Positions 7,530 to 17,272 are shown, counted from the first letter of the stretch. The stretch is 64,000 nucleotides of DNA from Microvirga guangxiensis (GCF_900102135.1 NZ_FMVJ01000004.1:124001-188000); one strand, 5' to 3'. Notes: a model not told the origin generated them from the sequence alone. Made by a program: numbers and translations.

Positions 7530-8330
7530 ATGGCGCCAGACCGTAATGGGACGGAAGGGATTGGATTGAGCGTGGCGGGAATTCAGGGCACCATGATGCA
7601 GGGCGGCCCGGCGTCAAGGCCGGCTGTGCGTTCGCGCGCCTTCAGGAAGGCCCGGCGTCATTCCCGCTGGGTGCGGTTCGCCAAGGTCGCCATCCCCCTG
7701 GGCTCCATCGTGTCCATAGGCATCGTGGTGTTTTTCGCCTATTTCGAGCCCTTCAGGCAGATTCAGGATCTGAGCTTCGGGTCCATCGGCGTCAATGGCA
7801 CGAACGTCACCATGGAAGCGCCCAAGCTCACCGGTTTCAAAAACGACAACCGGCCCTATGAAGTGACCGCCAGCGCCGCCACGCAGGATGTGCGCAAGCC
7901 CAACCTCGTCGAGCTGAAGGATCTGCGCGCCCGCATCGTCACCGATGAGAGGGGCAGCGCTGCCAGGCTCGAGGCCGATATCGGCATTCTGGACACGCAG
8001 AAGGAACAGATGAATCTGCGCCAGAACGTTCGTGTGCGGACCGATGGAGGCCAGGAGGTCTACATGCGCTCCGCCTTCGTGAACTTCAAATCCGGTGGCG
8101 TGACGTCCAACGAGCCCGTCACCGTGATCCTCGGCGGCAACGGCCAGATCGAGGCCGAGGGACTTCGGGTCACCGACAATGGCAAGGTTCTGAGCTTCAC
8201 AGGGCGGGTGCGGACCACCTTCCTGCCGGCATCCGGCTCCGAACCCGCCTCGAACGACACGGGCTCCGCAGCTCCCGACTCTTCTCCTGCCGCTGCCGAT
8301 GCGGCTCAACCGACAAGTGTTCGTCCATGA
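7530..8330 (+). CDS. lptC: LPS export protein LptC
   Basis: The 266-residue protein has one N-terminal membrane anchor (about residues 53-72, IPLGSIVSIGIVVFFAYFEP). A periplasmic LptC/YrbK beta-jellyroll of about 160 residues follows, then a low-complexity Ser/Ala/Pro tail. LptC links the LptB2FG extractor to the LptA bridge that carries LPS across the periplasm. Its stop overlaps the lptA start by 4 nt (ATGA), so the two are probably translationally coupled. ATG 7530 is followed by several downstream alternatives; the ~50-residue cytoplasmic arm is long for the family, so the start is uncertain. Confidence 0.85.
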   Translation: MAPDRNGTEGIGLSVAGIQGTMMQGGPASRPAVRSRAFRKARRHSRWVRFAKVAIPLGSIVSIGIVVFFAYFEPFRQIQDLSFGSIGVNGTNVTMEAPKLTGFKNDNRPYEVTASAATQDVRKPNLVELKDLRARIVTDERGSAARLEADIGILDTQKEQMNLRQNVRVRTDGGQEVYMRSAFVNFKSGGVTSNEPVTVILGGNGQIEAEGLRVTDNGKVLSFTGRVRTTFLPASGSEPASNDTGSAAPDSSPAAADAAQPTSVRP

Positions 8331-8935
8331 TGAGTTTCGCACGAAACGCGCTCGCTCTCGCATTGCTCCTGCCGGCGGCGACCTCTGCCGCCTGGGCCCA
8401 GGCCTCGAAGGAGCGCGCGGTTGGCTTCGGCAATTTCGGTTCCAGCAAGGAGCCGATCAAGATCGACGCCAACAAGCTCGACGTCTTCGACAAGGAAGGA
8501 CGCGCGGTCTTCTCCGGTGACGTGGTAGCCGTCCAGGGCGAGAGCACCATGAAATGCACCGCCATGACCGTCTTCTACGAGCAGCAGCAGAACCAGGGCG
8601 GCGCGCAACCCGCCGCGGCCACCCCGCAGGGCCCCAGCGAGAGTGCGATCAAGAAGATCGACTGCAAGGGTCCGGTCACCATTGTGTCCCGCACGCAGGT
8701 GGCCACCGGCGACAACGCCACCTTCGATCGGGGGGCCAACAAGATCCTGCTCACCGGCAATGCCGCTTTGAGCGACGGTCCCAACGTGACGCGCGGCGAG
8801 CGTGTGACCTATGACATCAACACGGGCGTGGCGAGCATCGACACGAAGCCCGGCGGCCGCGTGCGGGCCCTGTTCGTGCCCGGACAAGGGGCGCCGGCGC
8901 CGACGGGCGCGGGCAACGCCAAGCCCAAGCCGTAA
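8327..8935 (+). CDS. lptA: LPS transport periplasmic protein LptA
   Basis: This 202-residue protein starts with a signal peptide (cleavage near AWA-QA, residues 24-25). The OstA/LptA jellyroll follows (DKEGRAVFSGDVVAVQGEST, RTQVATGDNATFDRGANKIL, NVTRGERVTYD). LptA monomers stack head to tail to bridge the inner and outer membranes. A Gln/Ala/Pro insertion near residues 85-105 and a Pro/Gly C-terminus are extra to the E. coli protein. It overlaps lptC by 4 nt and precedes lptB by 48 nt. Confidence 0.9.
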   Translation: MMSFARNALALALLLPAATSAAWAQASKERAVGFGNFGSSKEPIKIDANKLDVFDKEGRAVFSGDVVAVQGESTMKCTAMTVFYEQQQNQGGAQPAAATPQGPSESAIKKIDCKGPVTIVSRTQVATGDNATFDRGANKILLTGNAALSDGPNVTRGERVTYDINTGVASIDTKPGGRVRALFVPGQGAPAPTGAGNAKPKP

Positions 8936-8983
8936 CGTTTTTAAAGCAAGGCTGGAGCACCGTCCGGCCTTTCTCCTTTTGTG

Positions 8984-9838
8984 ATGGATTCCGTGAAGTC
9001 GTTCTTCAATCGCGCTCAATCCGCTCCGGCGGACACGACGACCTTGGCCCGCCAGGGAGCAGGGTCGTCGCCGCATGTCTTCGGCCACATGGAGGGCTCG
9101 GGGGTTTTCGGCGGGCCGGGTGTTCTCGCCGTCAAGGGACTGCAGAAAAGCTATCGCGGCCGCACGGTGGTGCAGGATGCCGGCCTGAATGTGCGCGCCG
9201 GCGAGGCGGTGGGTCTGCTTGGCCCCAACGGCGCGGGCAAGACCACGATCTTCTACATGATCACCGGCCTCGTGCAGGCCGATCGCGGCCTCATCAGCCT
9301 CGACGGACACGATGTGACAGGCCTGCCCATGTATCGCCGCGCGCGTCTGGGCATCGGCTATCTTCCACAGGAGGCCTCGATTTTTCGCGGCCTGACGGTC
9401 GAGGACAACATTCGCGCCGTGCTCGAGATCGTGGAGCCGAGCCGCAAGGAGCGCGAGCGCAAGCTCGATGCGCTGCTCGACGAATTCAACATCACGCGCC
9501 TGCGCAAGGCACCGTCCATCGCGCTGTCGGGCGGTGAGCGCCGCCGCTGCGAGATCGCCCGCGCCCTTGCGGGCGAGCCCACCTTCATGCTCCTCGACGA
9601 ACCTTTCGCGGGCATCGACCCGATTGCGGTCGGCGATATTCAGAATCTCGTGCGGCATCTGACCCGCCGCGGGCTCGGCGTGCTCATCACCGACCACAAC
9701 GTGCGCGAGACCCTGGGCCTCATCGACCGTGCCTACATCATCCATTCCGGGCGTGTGCTCACGGAAGGAACGTCGGACGCCATCGTGGCGAACGAGGAAG
9801 TGCGCCGTCTCTATCTCGGCGAGGACTTCCGCCTGTAA
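8984..9838 (+). CDS. lptB: LPS export ABC ATPase LptB
   Basis: This ATPase powers LPS extraction with LptF/LptG, which are not in this window. All motifs are intact: Walker A GPNGAGKTT (~80-88), signature LSGGERRR (~180), Walker B MLLDEP (~201) and switch TDHN (~236). The first ~48 residues before VLAVKGLQKSY are extra relative to the usual ~240-residue LptB. A GTG at 8981 or an ATG near 9091 are alternative starts, so the extension may be real or an annotation artefact. A strong terminator lies between it and rpoN. Confidence 0.92.
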   Translation: MDSVKSFFNRAQSAPADTTTLARQGAGSSPHVFGHMEGSGVFGGPGVLAVKGLQKSYRGRTVVQDAGLNVRAGEAVGLLGPNGAGKTTIFYMITGLVQADRGLISLDGHDVTGLPMYRRARLGIGYLPQEASIFRGLTVEDNIRAVLEIVEPSRKERERKLDALLDEFNITRLRKAPSIALSGGERRRCEIARALAGEPTFMLLDEPFAGIDPIAVGDIQNLVRHLTRRGLGVLITDHNVRETLGLIDRAYIIHSGRVLTEGTSDAIVANEEVRRLYLGEDFRL

Positions 9839-9890
9839 GAGGCGCCAGAACATCCGCCTTTTGACGGCCCGGAGGGCAGCGCGATACAAG

Positions 9891-9923
9891 AATCAGGCAT
9901 GCAAGAAGCATGCCTGATTTTTT
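9891..9923 (+). terminator. Strong intrinsic terminator after lptB
   Basis: A perfect 12-bp stem (9891-9902 with 9908-9919) with loop AAGAA runs into six T residues. It separates the lptCAB unit from rpoN. Confidence 0.9.
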
Positions 9924-9937
9924 AGCTGGGTGTCGTC

Positions 9938-11368
9938 ATGAGCTCGATCCAACGGCTTGAAATGCGCCAGGGCCAATCCCTGACGATGACGCCCCAGCTC
10001 GTTCAATCCATCAAGCTCCTGCAACTCTCCCATGCGGAACTCCTCGCTTATGTGGAGGCCGAACTCGAGCGCAATCCGCTTCTGCAGGAGGCGGAGGCGC
10101 AAGGAGAAGAGGCGCGGCTTCCCAGCCTTGCGGACTTCTTGCGCGCCAAGCGGCGATATGCGGAAGCGGGAGGCCGGATGATTCCCGGCCCGCCGCCGTC
10201 GCGGACCGAAAGCGCCGCAGGAGCTTCATCGCAAGGCGCGGCCTCTGCCCATTCGGGGCTGGAGCCCGAGCTCGAGGCAACGCTCGCAGGTGCGCAGAGC
10301 CTTACCGGATATCTCGAAGCACAACTCAACATGGCTTCTGCCGATCCTGCTTCACGCGAGATCGGCCGGCATCTGATTCATTCCCTGAACGACGCAGGTT
10401 ATCTCACCGAAACCCTCGAGGATTTGGCCCGGCGTCTGAACGTGCCCCTCGACCGGGCCGAGGCCGCTTTACGGCTGGTCCAATCATTCGAGCCCTCCGG
10501 CATCGGCGCACGCAATCTGCAGGAGTGCCTGGAAATCCAACTGCGGGAGCGCAATCGGCTCGATCCCGCCATGCAGCTCCTGCTGTCACGTCTCGATCTC
10601 GTCGCCCGGCAGGATTACGCGGCGCTTGAGATATCTTGCGGCGTGGACCGGGAGGATCTCATCGACATGCTCGCCGAGATCCGGCGCCTGGAGCCGAAGC
10701 CCGGCCTTTCCTTCACGGCTGCTCCTATCGACGTGCTCGTGCCCGACGTTCTGGTGCGGTCAGGCGCCGATGGCAGCTTCATCCTTGAGCTCAATCCCGA
10801 CACGCTCCCGCGCATCCTGTTCAACCGCACTTATTATGCCGAGGTCGCGAAAGCGGTGCGCAAGGACGACGACAAGAGCTTCCTCTCCGATTGCCTCCAA
10901 TCCGCAAGCTGGCTCACCCGGAGCCTGGACCAGCGGGCCAGGACCATCCTGACGGTCGCTACCGAAATCGTCCGCCAGCAGGAGGGATTCTTCCATAAGG
11001 GCATAGCCTCATTGCGGCCCATGACCCTGAAAAGCGTCGCCGAAGCCGTCGGCATGCACGAATCCACCATTTCCCGGGTGACGGCAAACAAAGCCATCGG
11101 ATCCGGCGGCGTCACCTATCCCATGAAGTTCTTCTTCAACGCCGCGACGGGCGAGGGGGAACATGCGGCCAGAGCCGTGCGCCATCGGATACGGCAACTG
11201 ATCGAGGCGGAAACACCGGACCATGTGCTCTCCGATGAGGCACTTGCCCAACGATTGAAGGCGGAAGGCATCGCAGCCGCCCGCCGGACGGTCGCAAAGT
11301 ACCGGGAGGCCATGCGCATCCCATCCTCGGCCCAGCGGCGGAAAAGGCACAGCTTGAAGATCTTGTGA
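9938..11368 (+). CDS. rpoN: RNA polymerase sigma-54 factor RpoN
   Basis: This 476-residue sigma-54 has the Gln/Leu-rich activator-interaction region I (about residues 5-50, LTMTPQLVQSIKLLQLSHAE). An acidic/variable region II, the core-binding domain, the HTH (LKSVAEAVGMHESTISRVTA) and a C-terminal RpoN box (RRTVAKYREA, ~449-458) follow. It reads -24/-12 promoters only with an AAA+ activator; in rhizobia these include nitrogen, dicarboxylate and motility genes. The order lptB-rpoN-hpf-ptsN is strongly conserved in proteobacteria. Confidence 0.96.
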   Translation: MSSIQRLEMRQGQSLTMTPQLVQSIKLLQLSHAELLAYVEAELERNPLLQEAEAQGEEARLPSLADFLRAKRRYAEAGGRMIPGPPPSRTESAAGASSQGAASAHSGLEPELEATLAGAQSLTGYLEAQLNMASADPASREIGRHLIHSLNDAGYLTETLEDLARRLNVPLDRAEAALRLVQSFEPSGIGARNLQECLEIQLRERNRLDPAMQLLLSRLDLVARQDYAALEISCGVDREDLIDMLAEIRRLEPKPGLSFTAAPIDVLVPDVLVRSGADGSFILELNPDTLPRILFNRTYYAEVAKAVRKDDDKSFLSDCLQSASWLTRSLDQRARTILTVATEIVRQQEGFFHKGIASLRPMTLKSVAEAVGMHESTISRVTANKAIGSGGVTYPMKFFFNAATGEGEHAARAVRHRIRQLIEAETPDHVLSDEALAQRLKAEGIAAARRTVAKYREAMRIPSSAQRRKRHSLKIL

Positions 11369-11461
11369 TGAGCCTGAAAGGCGCTTGCTTTGCCGCCCGT
11401 TCGGATCATCATGGGCTTCAACCAGTCCCATTCAAATGGGCGCTTACAGAGGGAGAACGCC

Positions 11462-12037
11462 ATGGCATTGAGGGTTTCCGGCAAAAATCTCGATATAGGC
11501 GATACCCTTCGATCTCAGGTCACGGACCGGGTCGCGACCGCCCTCTCGAAATATTTCGACGGGGGCTATTCCGGTCATGTGACGGTAGCCAAGGACGGCG
11601 CCGGCTTTCGCACCGATTGCGTGCTCCATCTCACCTCGGGGATCACCATCGAGGCTTCGGGGGCTGCTCAGGACGCCTATGCCAGCTTCGACCAGTCAGC
11701 GATTCGCATCGAAAAGCGCCTGCGGCGCTACAAACAGCGCCTGAAAGAGCATGCCAATCCCGGGGATGGGCACGATACAGGCCTGGAAGCACCCTATGCC
11801 GTGTTTGAAGCGCCCACCGACGAGGCAGTCGAGGAAGAGGGCTATCACCCTGTAGTGATTGCCGAAACCACGAAGCCGCTTCATCGCTTATCGGTCAGTA
11901 ACGCGGTGATGCAGCTCGATATGACGGGAGTTCCCGCTCTCGTGTTCATCCATGCTAGCACCGGCCGCGTGAACGTCGTATACCGCCGCGGCGACGGGGC
12001 GATCGGATGGGTCGACCCACCGCCCGCTCAGCCTTGA
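11462..12037 (+). CDS. hpf: Long-form ribosome hibernation promoting factor
   Basis: This 191-residue protein has an N-terminal S30AE/YfiA fold (about residues 1-105, ALRVSGKNLDIGDTLRSQVT) and the C-terminal dimerisation domain of long HPFs (about 130-188, HRLSVSNAVMQLDMTGVPAL). Long HPF joins 70S ribosomes into inactive 100S dimers in stationary phase or stress. In alphaproteobacteria it is often called a 'sigma-54 modulation protein' from its position after rpoN. ATG 11462 has a clear SD (GAGGGAGAA). In-frame upstream starts would add residues outside the family. Confidence 0.93.
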   Translation: MALRVSGKNLDIGDTLRSQVTDRVATALSKYFDGGYSGHVTVAKDGAGFRTDCVLHLTSGITIEASGAAQDAYASFDQSAIRIEKRLRRYKQRLKEHANPGDGHDTGLEAPYAVFEAPTDEAVEEEGYHPVVIAETTKPLHRLSVSNAVMQLDMTGVPALVFIHASTGRVNVVYRRGDGAIGWVDPPPAQP

Positions 12038-12119
12038 TGGGATTAACCCATCTTGGCCTGGTTTTTGCCTGGAACGGTGAGAGGCCCTTGAGGCTTCCCA
12101 CCCTAATGCAGCGTGATCG

Positions 12120-12578
12120 ATGCCCTTGCTGGATTTTCTAGACCCCCAGGCCGTTCTCCCCGCCTTGCGCGTGAGCGGCAAAAAGCAGGCTCTTCAAGAG
12201 CTGGCCTCCCATGCGGCGAAGCTTACGGGCTTGTCCGAGGCTGCCATCTATGAGGCCCTCCTCCAGCGTGAACGCCTTGGTTCCACCGGGATTGGCGAGG
12301 GAATTGCCATTCCGCACGGTAAACTGCCTGGCCTGACCCACATTTTCGGTCTCGTCGCCCGGTTGGAGAAGCCGGTTGATTTCGAGGCCCTCGATGACCA
12401 GCAGGTGGACGTGCTCTTCCTGCTTCTCGCGCCTGAAGGTGCGGGGGCCGACCATCTGAAGGCGCTTGCCCGCGTCGCGCGGGTGCTGCGCGAGCCCGGC
12501 CTCATCGAACGGGTGCGTGCCACCAAGGATGCCACCGCCCTCTATGCGATCATGACCGAGCTGCCGAAAGCAGCCTGA
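12120..12578 (+). CDS. ptsN: Nitrogen-PTS EIIA component PtsN
   Basis: This 152-residue EIIA-Ntr protein has the phospho-accepting histidine in GIAIPHGKL (His66). It receives phosphate from PtsP via NPr and signals nitrogen/carbon status by protein contacts, for example with potassium transport and stress-response kinases. The conserved [20 protein letters not shown] stretch and length match the family. It follows hpf by 82 nt, the usual arrangement; a shared transcript is likely. Confidence 0.95.
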   Translation: MPLLDFLDPQAVLPALRVSGKKQALQELASHAAKLTGLSEAAIYEALLQRERLGSTGIGEGIAIPHGKLPGLTHIFGLVARLEKPVDFEALDDQQVDVLFLLLAPEGAGADHLKALARVARVLREPGLIERVRATKDATALYAIMTELPKAA

Positions 12579-12606
12579 CGCCAACTTCGCACAAGCTAGG
12601 CTGATT

Positions 12607-12644
12607 ATTGTCCTGCCCCAAATAAGAGGGAGATTCGGGACAAT
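12607..12644 (+). promoter_or_regulatory. Inverted repeat enclosing the chemoreceptor ribosome site
   Basis: ATTGTCC (12607-12613) pairs with GGACAAT (12638-12644), whose last two bases belong to the ATG. The SD (GAGGGAG) sits in the 24-nt loop. It could be a translational control hairpin or a protein operator. Only the symmetry is seen. Confidence 0.3.
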
Positions 12645-14634
12645 GCTGACTCGTGCCGGTTTGCGCTGGCCGTCTGTCAGGGTGCGCGTTGCGGCCCTGA
12701 GCGGCATCATGGTGGTGGGCTTTGCGGTGATCGGAGCCGTCTTCCAGATGGGCCGAAGCGAGGTGGAGAACGCACTCGAAACCCAGCAGACCTATTTCGC
12801 CCTCTCGGACAAGGCCTATCAGTTCCGGGGCCGGGCCGATGCTTTGAAGGCCATCGCCCTGGAATGGACCGCTACCCGCCAAGGACATCATGGCCAGGCC
12901 TTCCTCGACCAGCACAAGGCCCTCGCCGCCCAGCTCCAAGAGATCGCCGCGGCTCCCGGGGCGGCCTTGATCGAGGCGGAATTGAAGGAGCTTCAGGACC
13001 GATCCGCCATCCTGATCGAGCAGGGCAATGCCCTCGACAAGCTCTACATCGCGATCGGCTACAAGGCGGATGAAGGGGCTCTCGGGCGTCTCCTGTCCGC
13101 CGAAGACAATCTCGAGAAATTGGTCAGGCCGCTTGCCAGCAATGGTGAGACGGCCGCGTTGCGCTTATGGGCCGCGACCCTGGGGATGTTCAGGCAGGAG
13201 GCTCGCGCCCGCCATGTCATGGAAGAGACTCTGCTGGGTGCGTTCGAGGTCGACCAGGGCCGCTTCACGCGGGCTCTGGCACAACTCCCTGAAGAGGTCG
13301 CCGCCGAGAAGGCTGCCGTCCAGCAGGCAGGCGAGACTTACCAGGCAGCCTTCAACGCCTGGACGCAGGTGGAGCAGCAGGTCTCCGGCCAAGGCGAGCG
13401 CCTGAAAGGTCAGTTCGACCTGCTCGTCCCCGCTCTTGAGCAGCTTCTGGCGAAGGTCCATGCGGAGGCCACGCGGACCGCCGAGGCTCTCACGGCTTCG
13501 CAACAGCGCACTTTCACGCTGATTCTCTGGGCCATGGGCATCACCCTGCTTCTCGGTCTTGTTCTCAACCTTCTCGTGGGACGCTCGATTTCCCTGCCGC
13601 TCGGTCGCCTGCAGCAGGCCATGAAGCGTCTCGCCGATGGCGATGCGGGAATCGAGGTCCCATCCACCGCTGCATCCGACGAGATCGGAGCCATGGCCCG
13701 CACGGTCCTGGTGTTCCGCGACAATGCCCGCGAGCGCGAGCGGCTGACGCAGGAGCGCGAGGGGCAGGCTGCCCTGGAGGCGCGTCGCGCGCAAACCATC
13801 ACCGAGGCGATTGCGAGCTTCGATGCCTCCGTGGAGCAAATACTCGGCGAGGTCCGCCGCGCGACCGGCGATCTCACGGCCGCGTCCGGTGAGCTGGAAG
13901 GCTCGGCCAACCAGGTGACGCAGCAGGCGCAGGTGGCAGGCTCCGCCTCGTCGCGCACCTCGCAGAACATGGCGGCGGTGGCGAGCGCGGCGGAGGAACT
14001 CGATGCATCGCTTGCCGAAGTGGCAGCGCAGACGAGCGCCTCCACGCAGGCCTCGCAGCGCGCCGTCACGGAAGCGCGGGAGGCTTCCAGCAGCATGACG
14101 GTTCTGGCCGAAGCCACATCCCATATCGGGCAGGTGGCCGATCTCATCCGCTCCATCGCGTCGCAGACGAACCTGCTTGCGCTCAACGCCACCATCGAAG
14201 CGGCGCGTGCGGGCGAAGCCGGCAAGGGGTTCGCGGTGGTGGCGAGCGAGGTGAAGGACCTGGCTGGCCAGACCGCCAAGGCGACGGAGGAAATCGCGCG
14301 CCAGATCGAGGCGGTGCAGGCCGCTTCCCGCGAAACCCTCGTGGCGCTCGGCTCTGTCCAGGCATCCGTGGACGATCTTGCAGGCGTGGTGTCGACGGTC
14401 GCCGGAACCGTCAGCCAGCAAACGGTGGCGGTGTCGGAAATCGCGCGCTCCGTCGCGCAGGTTTCATCCGAAGCCCAGGCGGGAGCATCCGCCATCGAGA
14501 CCACGGAGAATGTGGCGGTTCATTCCCTCGATGCGGCTCGAGCCGTAGCGCATCTCTCCGCCACCTTGGATACCCAAGCGGAGCGCCTCGGTCGCGAGAT
14601 TCATCTCTTCCTCGCCAGCGTCAGGTCCGCCTGA
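12643..14634 (+). CDS. Methyl-accepting chemotaxis protein
   Basis: This 663-residue chemoreceptor has a first membrane segment near residues 18-36 and a largely helical periplasmic sensor of about 250 residues. A second membrane segment (~289-312), a HAMP domain (~313-365) and the MCP signalling domain follow, with the hairpin tip [18 protein letters not shown] near 508-525. The sensor resembles the four-helix-bundle type; no ligand can be named. There is no C-terminal CheR-tethering pentapeptide. No che genes are nearby, so it must signal to a cluster elsewhere. It is convergent with the stress-protein gene that ends 7 nt away. Confidence 0.9.
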   Translation: MLTRAGLRWPSVRVRVAALSGIMVVGFAVIGAVFQMGRSEVENALETQQTYFALSDKAYQFRGRADALKAIALEWTATRQGHHGQAFLDQHKALAAQLQEIAAAPGAALIEAELKELQDRSAILIEQGNALDKLYIAIGYKADEGALGRLLSAEDNLEKLVRPLASNGETAALRLWAATLGMFRQEARARHVMEETLLGAFEVDQGRFTRALAQLPEEVAAEKAAVQQAGETYQAAFNAWTQVEQQVSGQGERLKGQFDLLVPALEQLLAKVHAEATRTAEALTASQQRTFTLILWAMGITLLLGLVLNLLVGRSISLPLGRLQQAMKRLADGDAGIEVPSTAASDEIGAMARTVLVFRDNARERERLTQEREGQAALEARRAQTITEAIASFDASVEQILGEVRRATGDLTAASGELEGSANQVTQQAQVAGSASSRTSQNMAAVASAAEELDASLAEVAAQTSASTQASQRAVTEAREASSSMTVLAEATSHIGQVADLIRSIASQTNLLALNATIEAARAGEAGKGFAVVASEVKDLAGQTAKATEEIARQIEAVQAASRETLVALGSVQASVDDLAGVVSTVAGTVSQQTVAVSEIARSVAQVSSEAQAGASAIETTENVAVHSLDAARAVAHLSATLDTQAERLGREIHLFLASVRSA

Positions 14635-14641
14635 CGCTGCT

Positions 14642-15067
14642 CTACTCGTGCAAGGTCCAATCTCCGGGCCGATCATCGGGGCGGTCTTCGCGGGTTTGGA
14701 TGCGGAACCGGCCGTGGCTCTCTCTTTCCGGCCGCTCGGCCTCCGGGCCTTCCCACCCTTCCGAACGCCAGGAGGCCTGCTGCTCGTCGAGGTCCAGCAC
14801 GCCTTCATCGTCCAGAATGCGGACGACCTCCGCCACCTTGTCGTTGGCGCAGCTGACGATGATGACGGAGCCGCCGCGCATCACGCCTTCCGCATAGGCG
14901 TGCGCATCGGCCCGCGAGACGCCTCCATCTTCCAGGAGAGGAGCGAGGTTGATCGGCTCGGACCAGATATCGATTTCGTGCTTCGGGATGCCGGCCTGCT
15001 CGAGCCGGCGTGCGGCTGTTTCCGCGTGCCGCACGCTATGGAAGAGGGACGTAACGGTCTTCGTCAT
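14642..15067 (-). CDS. YflT/general-stress-17M-like cytoplasmic protein
   Basis: This 141-residue protein begins with an alpha/beta domain (SLFHSVRHAETAARRLEQAG, then GGSVIIVSCANDKVAEVVRI) like the heat- or stress-induced YflT/17M fold, and ends in a highly charged Glu/Arg-rich tail. The function of this fold is unknown. The ATG at 15067 was chosen over an upstream in-frame start at 15148 because GCAGGAG lies 8 nt before it. I looked for, and did not find, an EcfG promoter upstream. Confidence 0.65.
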   Translation of the reverse strand: MTKTVTSLFHSVRHAETAARRLEQAGIPKHEIDIWSEPINLAPLLEDGGVSRADAHAYAEGVMRGGSVIIVSCANDKVAEVVRILDDEGVLDLDEQQASWRSEGWEGPEAERPERESHGRFRIQTREDRPDDRPGDWTLHE

Positions 15068-15258
15068 CGGGTCAATCTCCTGCAGTCTCGTGTGGGGCTG
15101 ACCCGCTTGCGAAGAGAGGAGCCGATCCTGCTCGAAGGCAGACGTCACCGGAGCGGAGGGGCCCGGAGAGCGAGAACGATCGGATTGATCGGCTCAATTG
15201 ACGAGCCTTCAATCTACCATGATGTGCGCCGCTTCACCATCCGATCATGCCGTGCGCA

Positions 15259-15990
15259 TCAGGGCTTCTGCTCCAGTTCCCAGACGAGCTGCACGCTTGC
15301 CGTGTAGCGGATCGTGGCGGGCGGAACGATGGGCGCTTCCAGGGGGGCGGCCTTGGCCACGGCGCGCATCCGCACATTGTCATTGAACTCGTTCGCATAG
15401 GGCTGGGCCGAACCGGCGCCAATCTCCAGAAGCCTGCCGAGGCTGACGCCAGCGGCCTCCGCATAAAGTTCAGCCTGACGGCGGGCATCCTGCACGGCGG
15501 CGCGGCGGGCGGCATCACTACCTTCCTCCTGCCGGTTCAGGCCGAAGGAGACGGACTGGAACAGCATGTTGCTGCCGGACAGGATCTCTCCCGCGATTCG
15601 TCCGACCCCATCGAGATCGGTGATCTTGATTTGCAGGCGGTGCCGGGCGGTGAATTTCGGTACCTTGATCTCCTTGCCGTCCTTGTCCATGCGGATCGGC
15701 GTCTCGAAGACCTGGAAGTTCTGGGTGCGAATGTCGTCCTTCTTCACGCCGAGGGCCTCGATTCGGGCGATGGCGGCATCGGACGACGTCTTGTTGTCGG
15801 CGACCACCTTCGGCACCGTGTCGCCTTCCGTCTCCACCATGACGGTGATGGTGGCGAAATCCGGCTTCAGCTCGGCCTCGCCCGTTCCCATGACGCTGAT
15901 CGTCGGCTGGCGCGGAGCGGGATTCTGGGCGAGGGCCGGGGAGGCAAAGGCAAGGCCGAGGGCAAGAGCGGTGATGAGGCGCATGGTCAT
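15259..15990 (-). CDS. Periplasmic SIMPL-domain (DUF541) protein
   Basis: This is a 243-residue precursor with a signal peptide (MTMRLITALALGLAFASPAL, cleavage after ALA near residue 22) and a SIMPL domain (ISVMGTGEAELKPDFATITV, ending TIRYTASVQLVWEL). Such proteins sit in the periplasm or outer membrane (for example E. coli YggE) and are linked to oxidative-stress tolerance; their biochemistry is unknown. The start at 15990 has AAGGA 6 nt upstream. A terminator hairpin separates it from the upstream polyamine-binding protein gene. Confidence 0.85.
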   Translation of the reverse strand: MTMRLITALALGLAFASPALAQNPAPRQPTISVMGTGEAELKPDFATITVMVETEGDTVPKVVADNKTSSDAAIARIEALGVKKDDIRTQNFQVFETPIRMDKDGKEIKVPKFTARHRLQIKITDLDGVGRIAGEILSGSNMLFQSVSFGLNRQEEGSDAARRAAVQDARRQAELYAEAAGVSLGRLLEIGAGSAQPYANEFNDNVRMRAVAKAAPLEAPIVPPATIRYTASVQLVWELEQKP

Positions 15991-16008
15991 GACGTCCTTC
16001 TGAAACGA

Positions 16009-16032
16009 CAACTCCGCCCGGAGGCGGAGTTG
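16009..16032 (-). terminator. Hairpin after the polyamine-binding protein gene
   Basis: CAACTCCGCC (16009-16018) pairs perfectly with GGCGGAGTTG (16023-16032) around a 4-nt loop, about 45 nt beyond the stop of the gene at 16075. It has no U-tract. Confidence 0.55.
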
Positions 16033-16074
16033 AAAGGGCGTAACATCTTTGCAGGATGAAACCTGAGCGGGCGA

Positions 16075-17160
16075 TTAACGGCCCGTCTTCACGCGGGTCC
16101 AGAGGCGGGTGACGGTGCGCTGGGAGCGCTCGTCATAAGCCGTGTTGGTGAACAGGCGCTTCATGGTGGCGTCGTCCGGATAGATGCCGGGATCGTTGAG
16201 GATCTTCTCGTCCACGTGCTGCTTGGCGGCGAGGTTGCCGGAAGCATAGGACACGTAGTTCGTGTTCATGGCGGCGATCTCGGGCTTCATCATGAAGTTG
16301 ATGAACTCGTGCGCCTCGGCCACGTTCTTGGCGTCCGACGGGATCACGAAGCTGTCGAACCACATGAGGGCGCCCTCGCGCGGGATCACGTAGGAGATCT
16401 CGACGCCGTTCTTGGCTTCCTCGGCGCGGGACTTGGCCTGGATCATGTCGCCCGAATAGCCCACCGCCACGCAGATGTCGCCGTTGGCGAGGGCGTTGAT
16501 GTATTCGGAGGAGTGGAACTTCTGCACGTTGCCGCGGATGCGGAACAGGGCGTCGCCCGCCTTGGTCAGATCCTCGTTGCGTTTGGAATCGGGGTTGAGG
16601 CCCAGATAGGCGAGCACGCCGGGGAAGAGGTCTTCGGGCGAGTCGAGCATGTAGATGCCGCAGCTCTTGAGCTTCGAGGCGATCTCCGGCTTCATCACCA
16701 GATCCCAGGTGTTGAGCGGCACGTCGCCGAGAATCTCCTTCACCTTCTTGGTGTTCACGCCGATGCCGGTGGTGCCCCACATGTAGTTGACGGCGTATTC
16801 GTTGCCCGGATCGAACACGGCGAGGTTCTTCGTGATCTCGGGCCACTGGTTCGAGAGGTTGGGCAGCTTCGCCTTGTCGAGCTTCTGGAACACCTTGGCG
16901 CCGATGAGGCGCTGCACGAAGGGGCCGGACGGCACGACGATGTCGTAGCCCGACTTGCCGGCGAGCAGCTTGGTCTCGACGATCTCATTGTTGTCGTAGG
17001 TGTCGTAGACCACCTTGATGCCGGTCTGTTTCGTAAACTCGTCCAGCGCCTTGGGGTCCACATAGTCGGACCAGTTGTAGACGTTGACCACACGCTCTTG
17101 GGCGGCGGCGGCGGTGACAAGGCCGAGGCCCAGAGCAACCGAAGCGAGAAGACGGATCAT
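16075..17160 (-). CDS. Polyamine ABC transporter substrate-binding protein, PotF-like
   Basis: This 361-residue precursor has a signal peptide (about 1-20) and the PotD/PotF signature VNVYNWSDYVDPKALDEF. The body is typical (YDIVVPSGPFVQRLIGAK, VGYSGDMIQAKSRAEE, EAHEFINFMMKPEIAAMN). It binds putrescine or spermidine in the periplasm and delivers it to an ABC importer. The permease and ATPase genes are not adjacent, so it is an orphan receptor here. PotF and PotD cannot be told apart by eye. Confidence 0.9.
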   Translation of the reverse strand: MIRLLASVALGLGLVTAAAAQERVVNVYNWSDYVDPKALDEFTKQTGIKVVYDTYDNNEIVETKLLAGKSGYDIVVPSGPFVQRLIGAKVFQKLDKAKLPNLSNQWPEITKNLAVFDPGNEYAVNYMWGTTGIGVNTKKVKEILGDVPLNTWDLVMKPEIASKLKSCGIYMLDSPEDLFPGVLAYLGLNPDSKRNEDLTKAGDALFRIRGNVQKFHSSEYINALANGDICVAVGYSGDMIQAKSRAEEAKNGVEISYVIPREGALMWFDSFVIPSDAKNVAEAHEFINFMMKPEIAAMNTNYVSYASGNLAAKQHVDEKILNDPGIYPDDATMKRLFTNTAYDERSQRTVTRLWTRVKTGR

Positions 17161-17272
17161 CAGGGGAGGGAACTCCTAGGAAAAGTGAAAAAAGCCGTGA
17201 TTGGCTAGGCGCTTACTTGAAGACCTAATGTCCTCCGCGTCAAGGCTGCTTTAGGCCCATGCGGTTCCGGGC

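Noticed and set aside
8306..9889. 527-residue open frame on the minus strand
   Set aside because: It is antisense to lptA and lptB, which are unambiguous.
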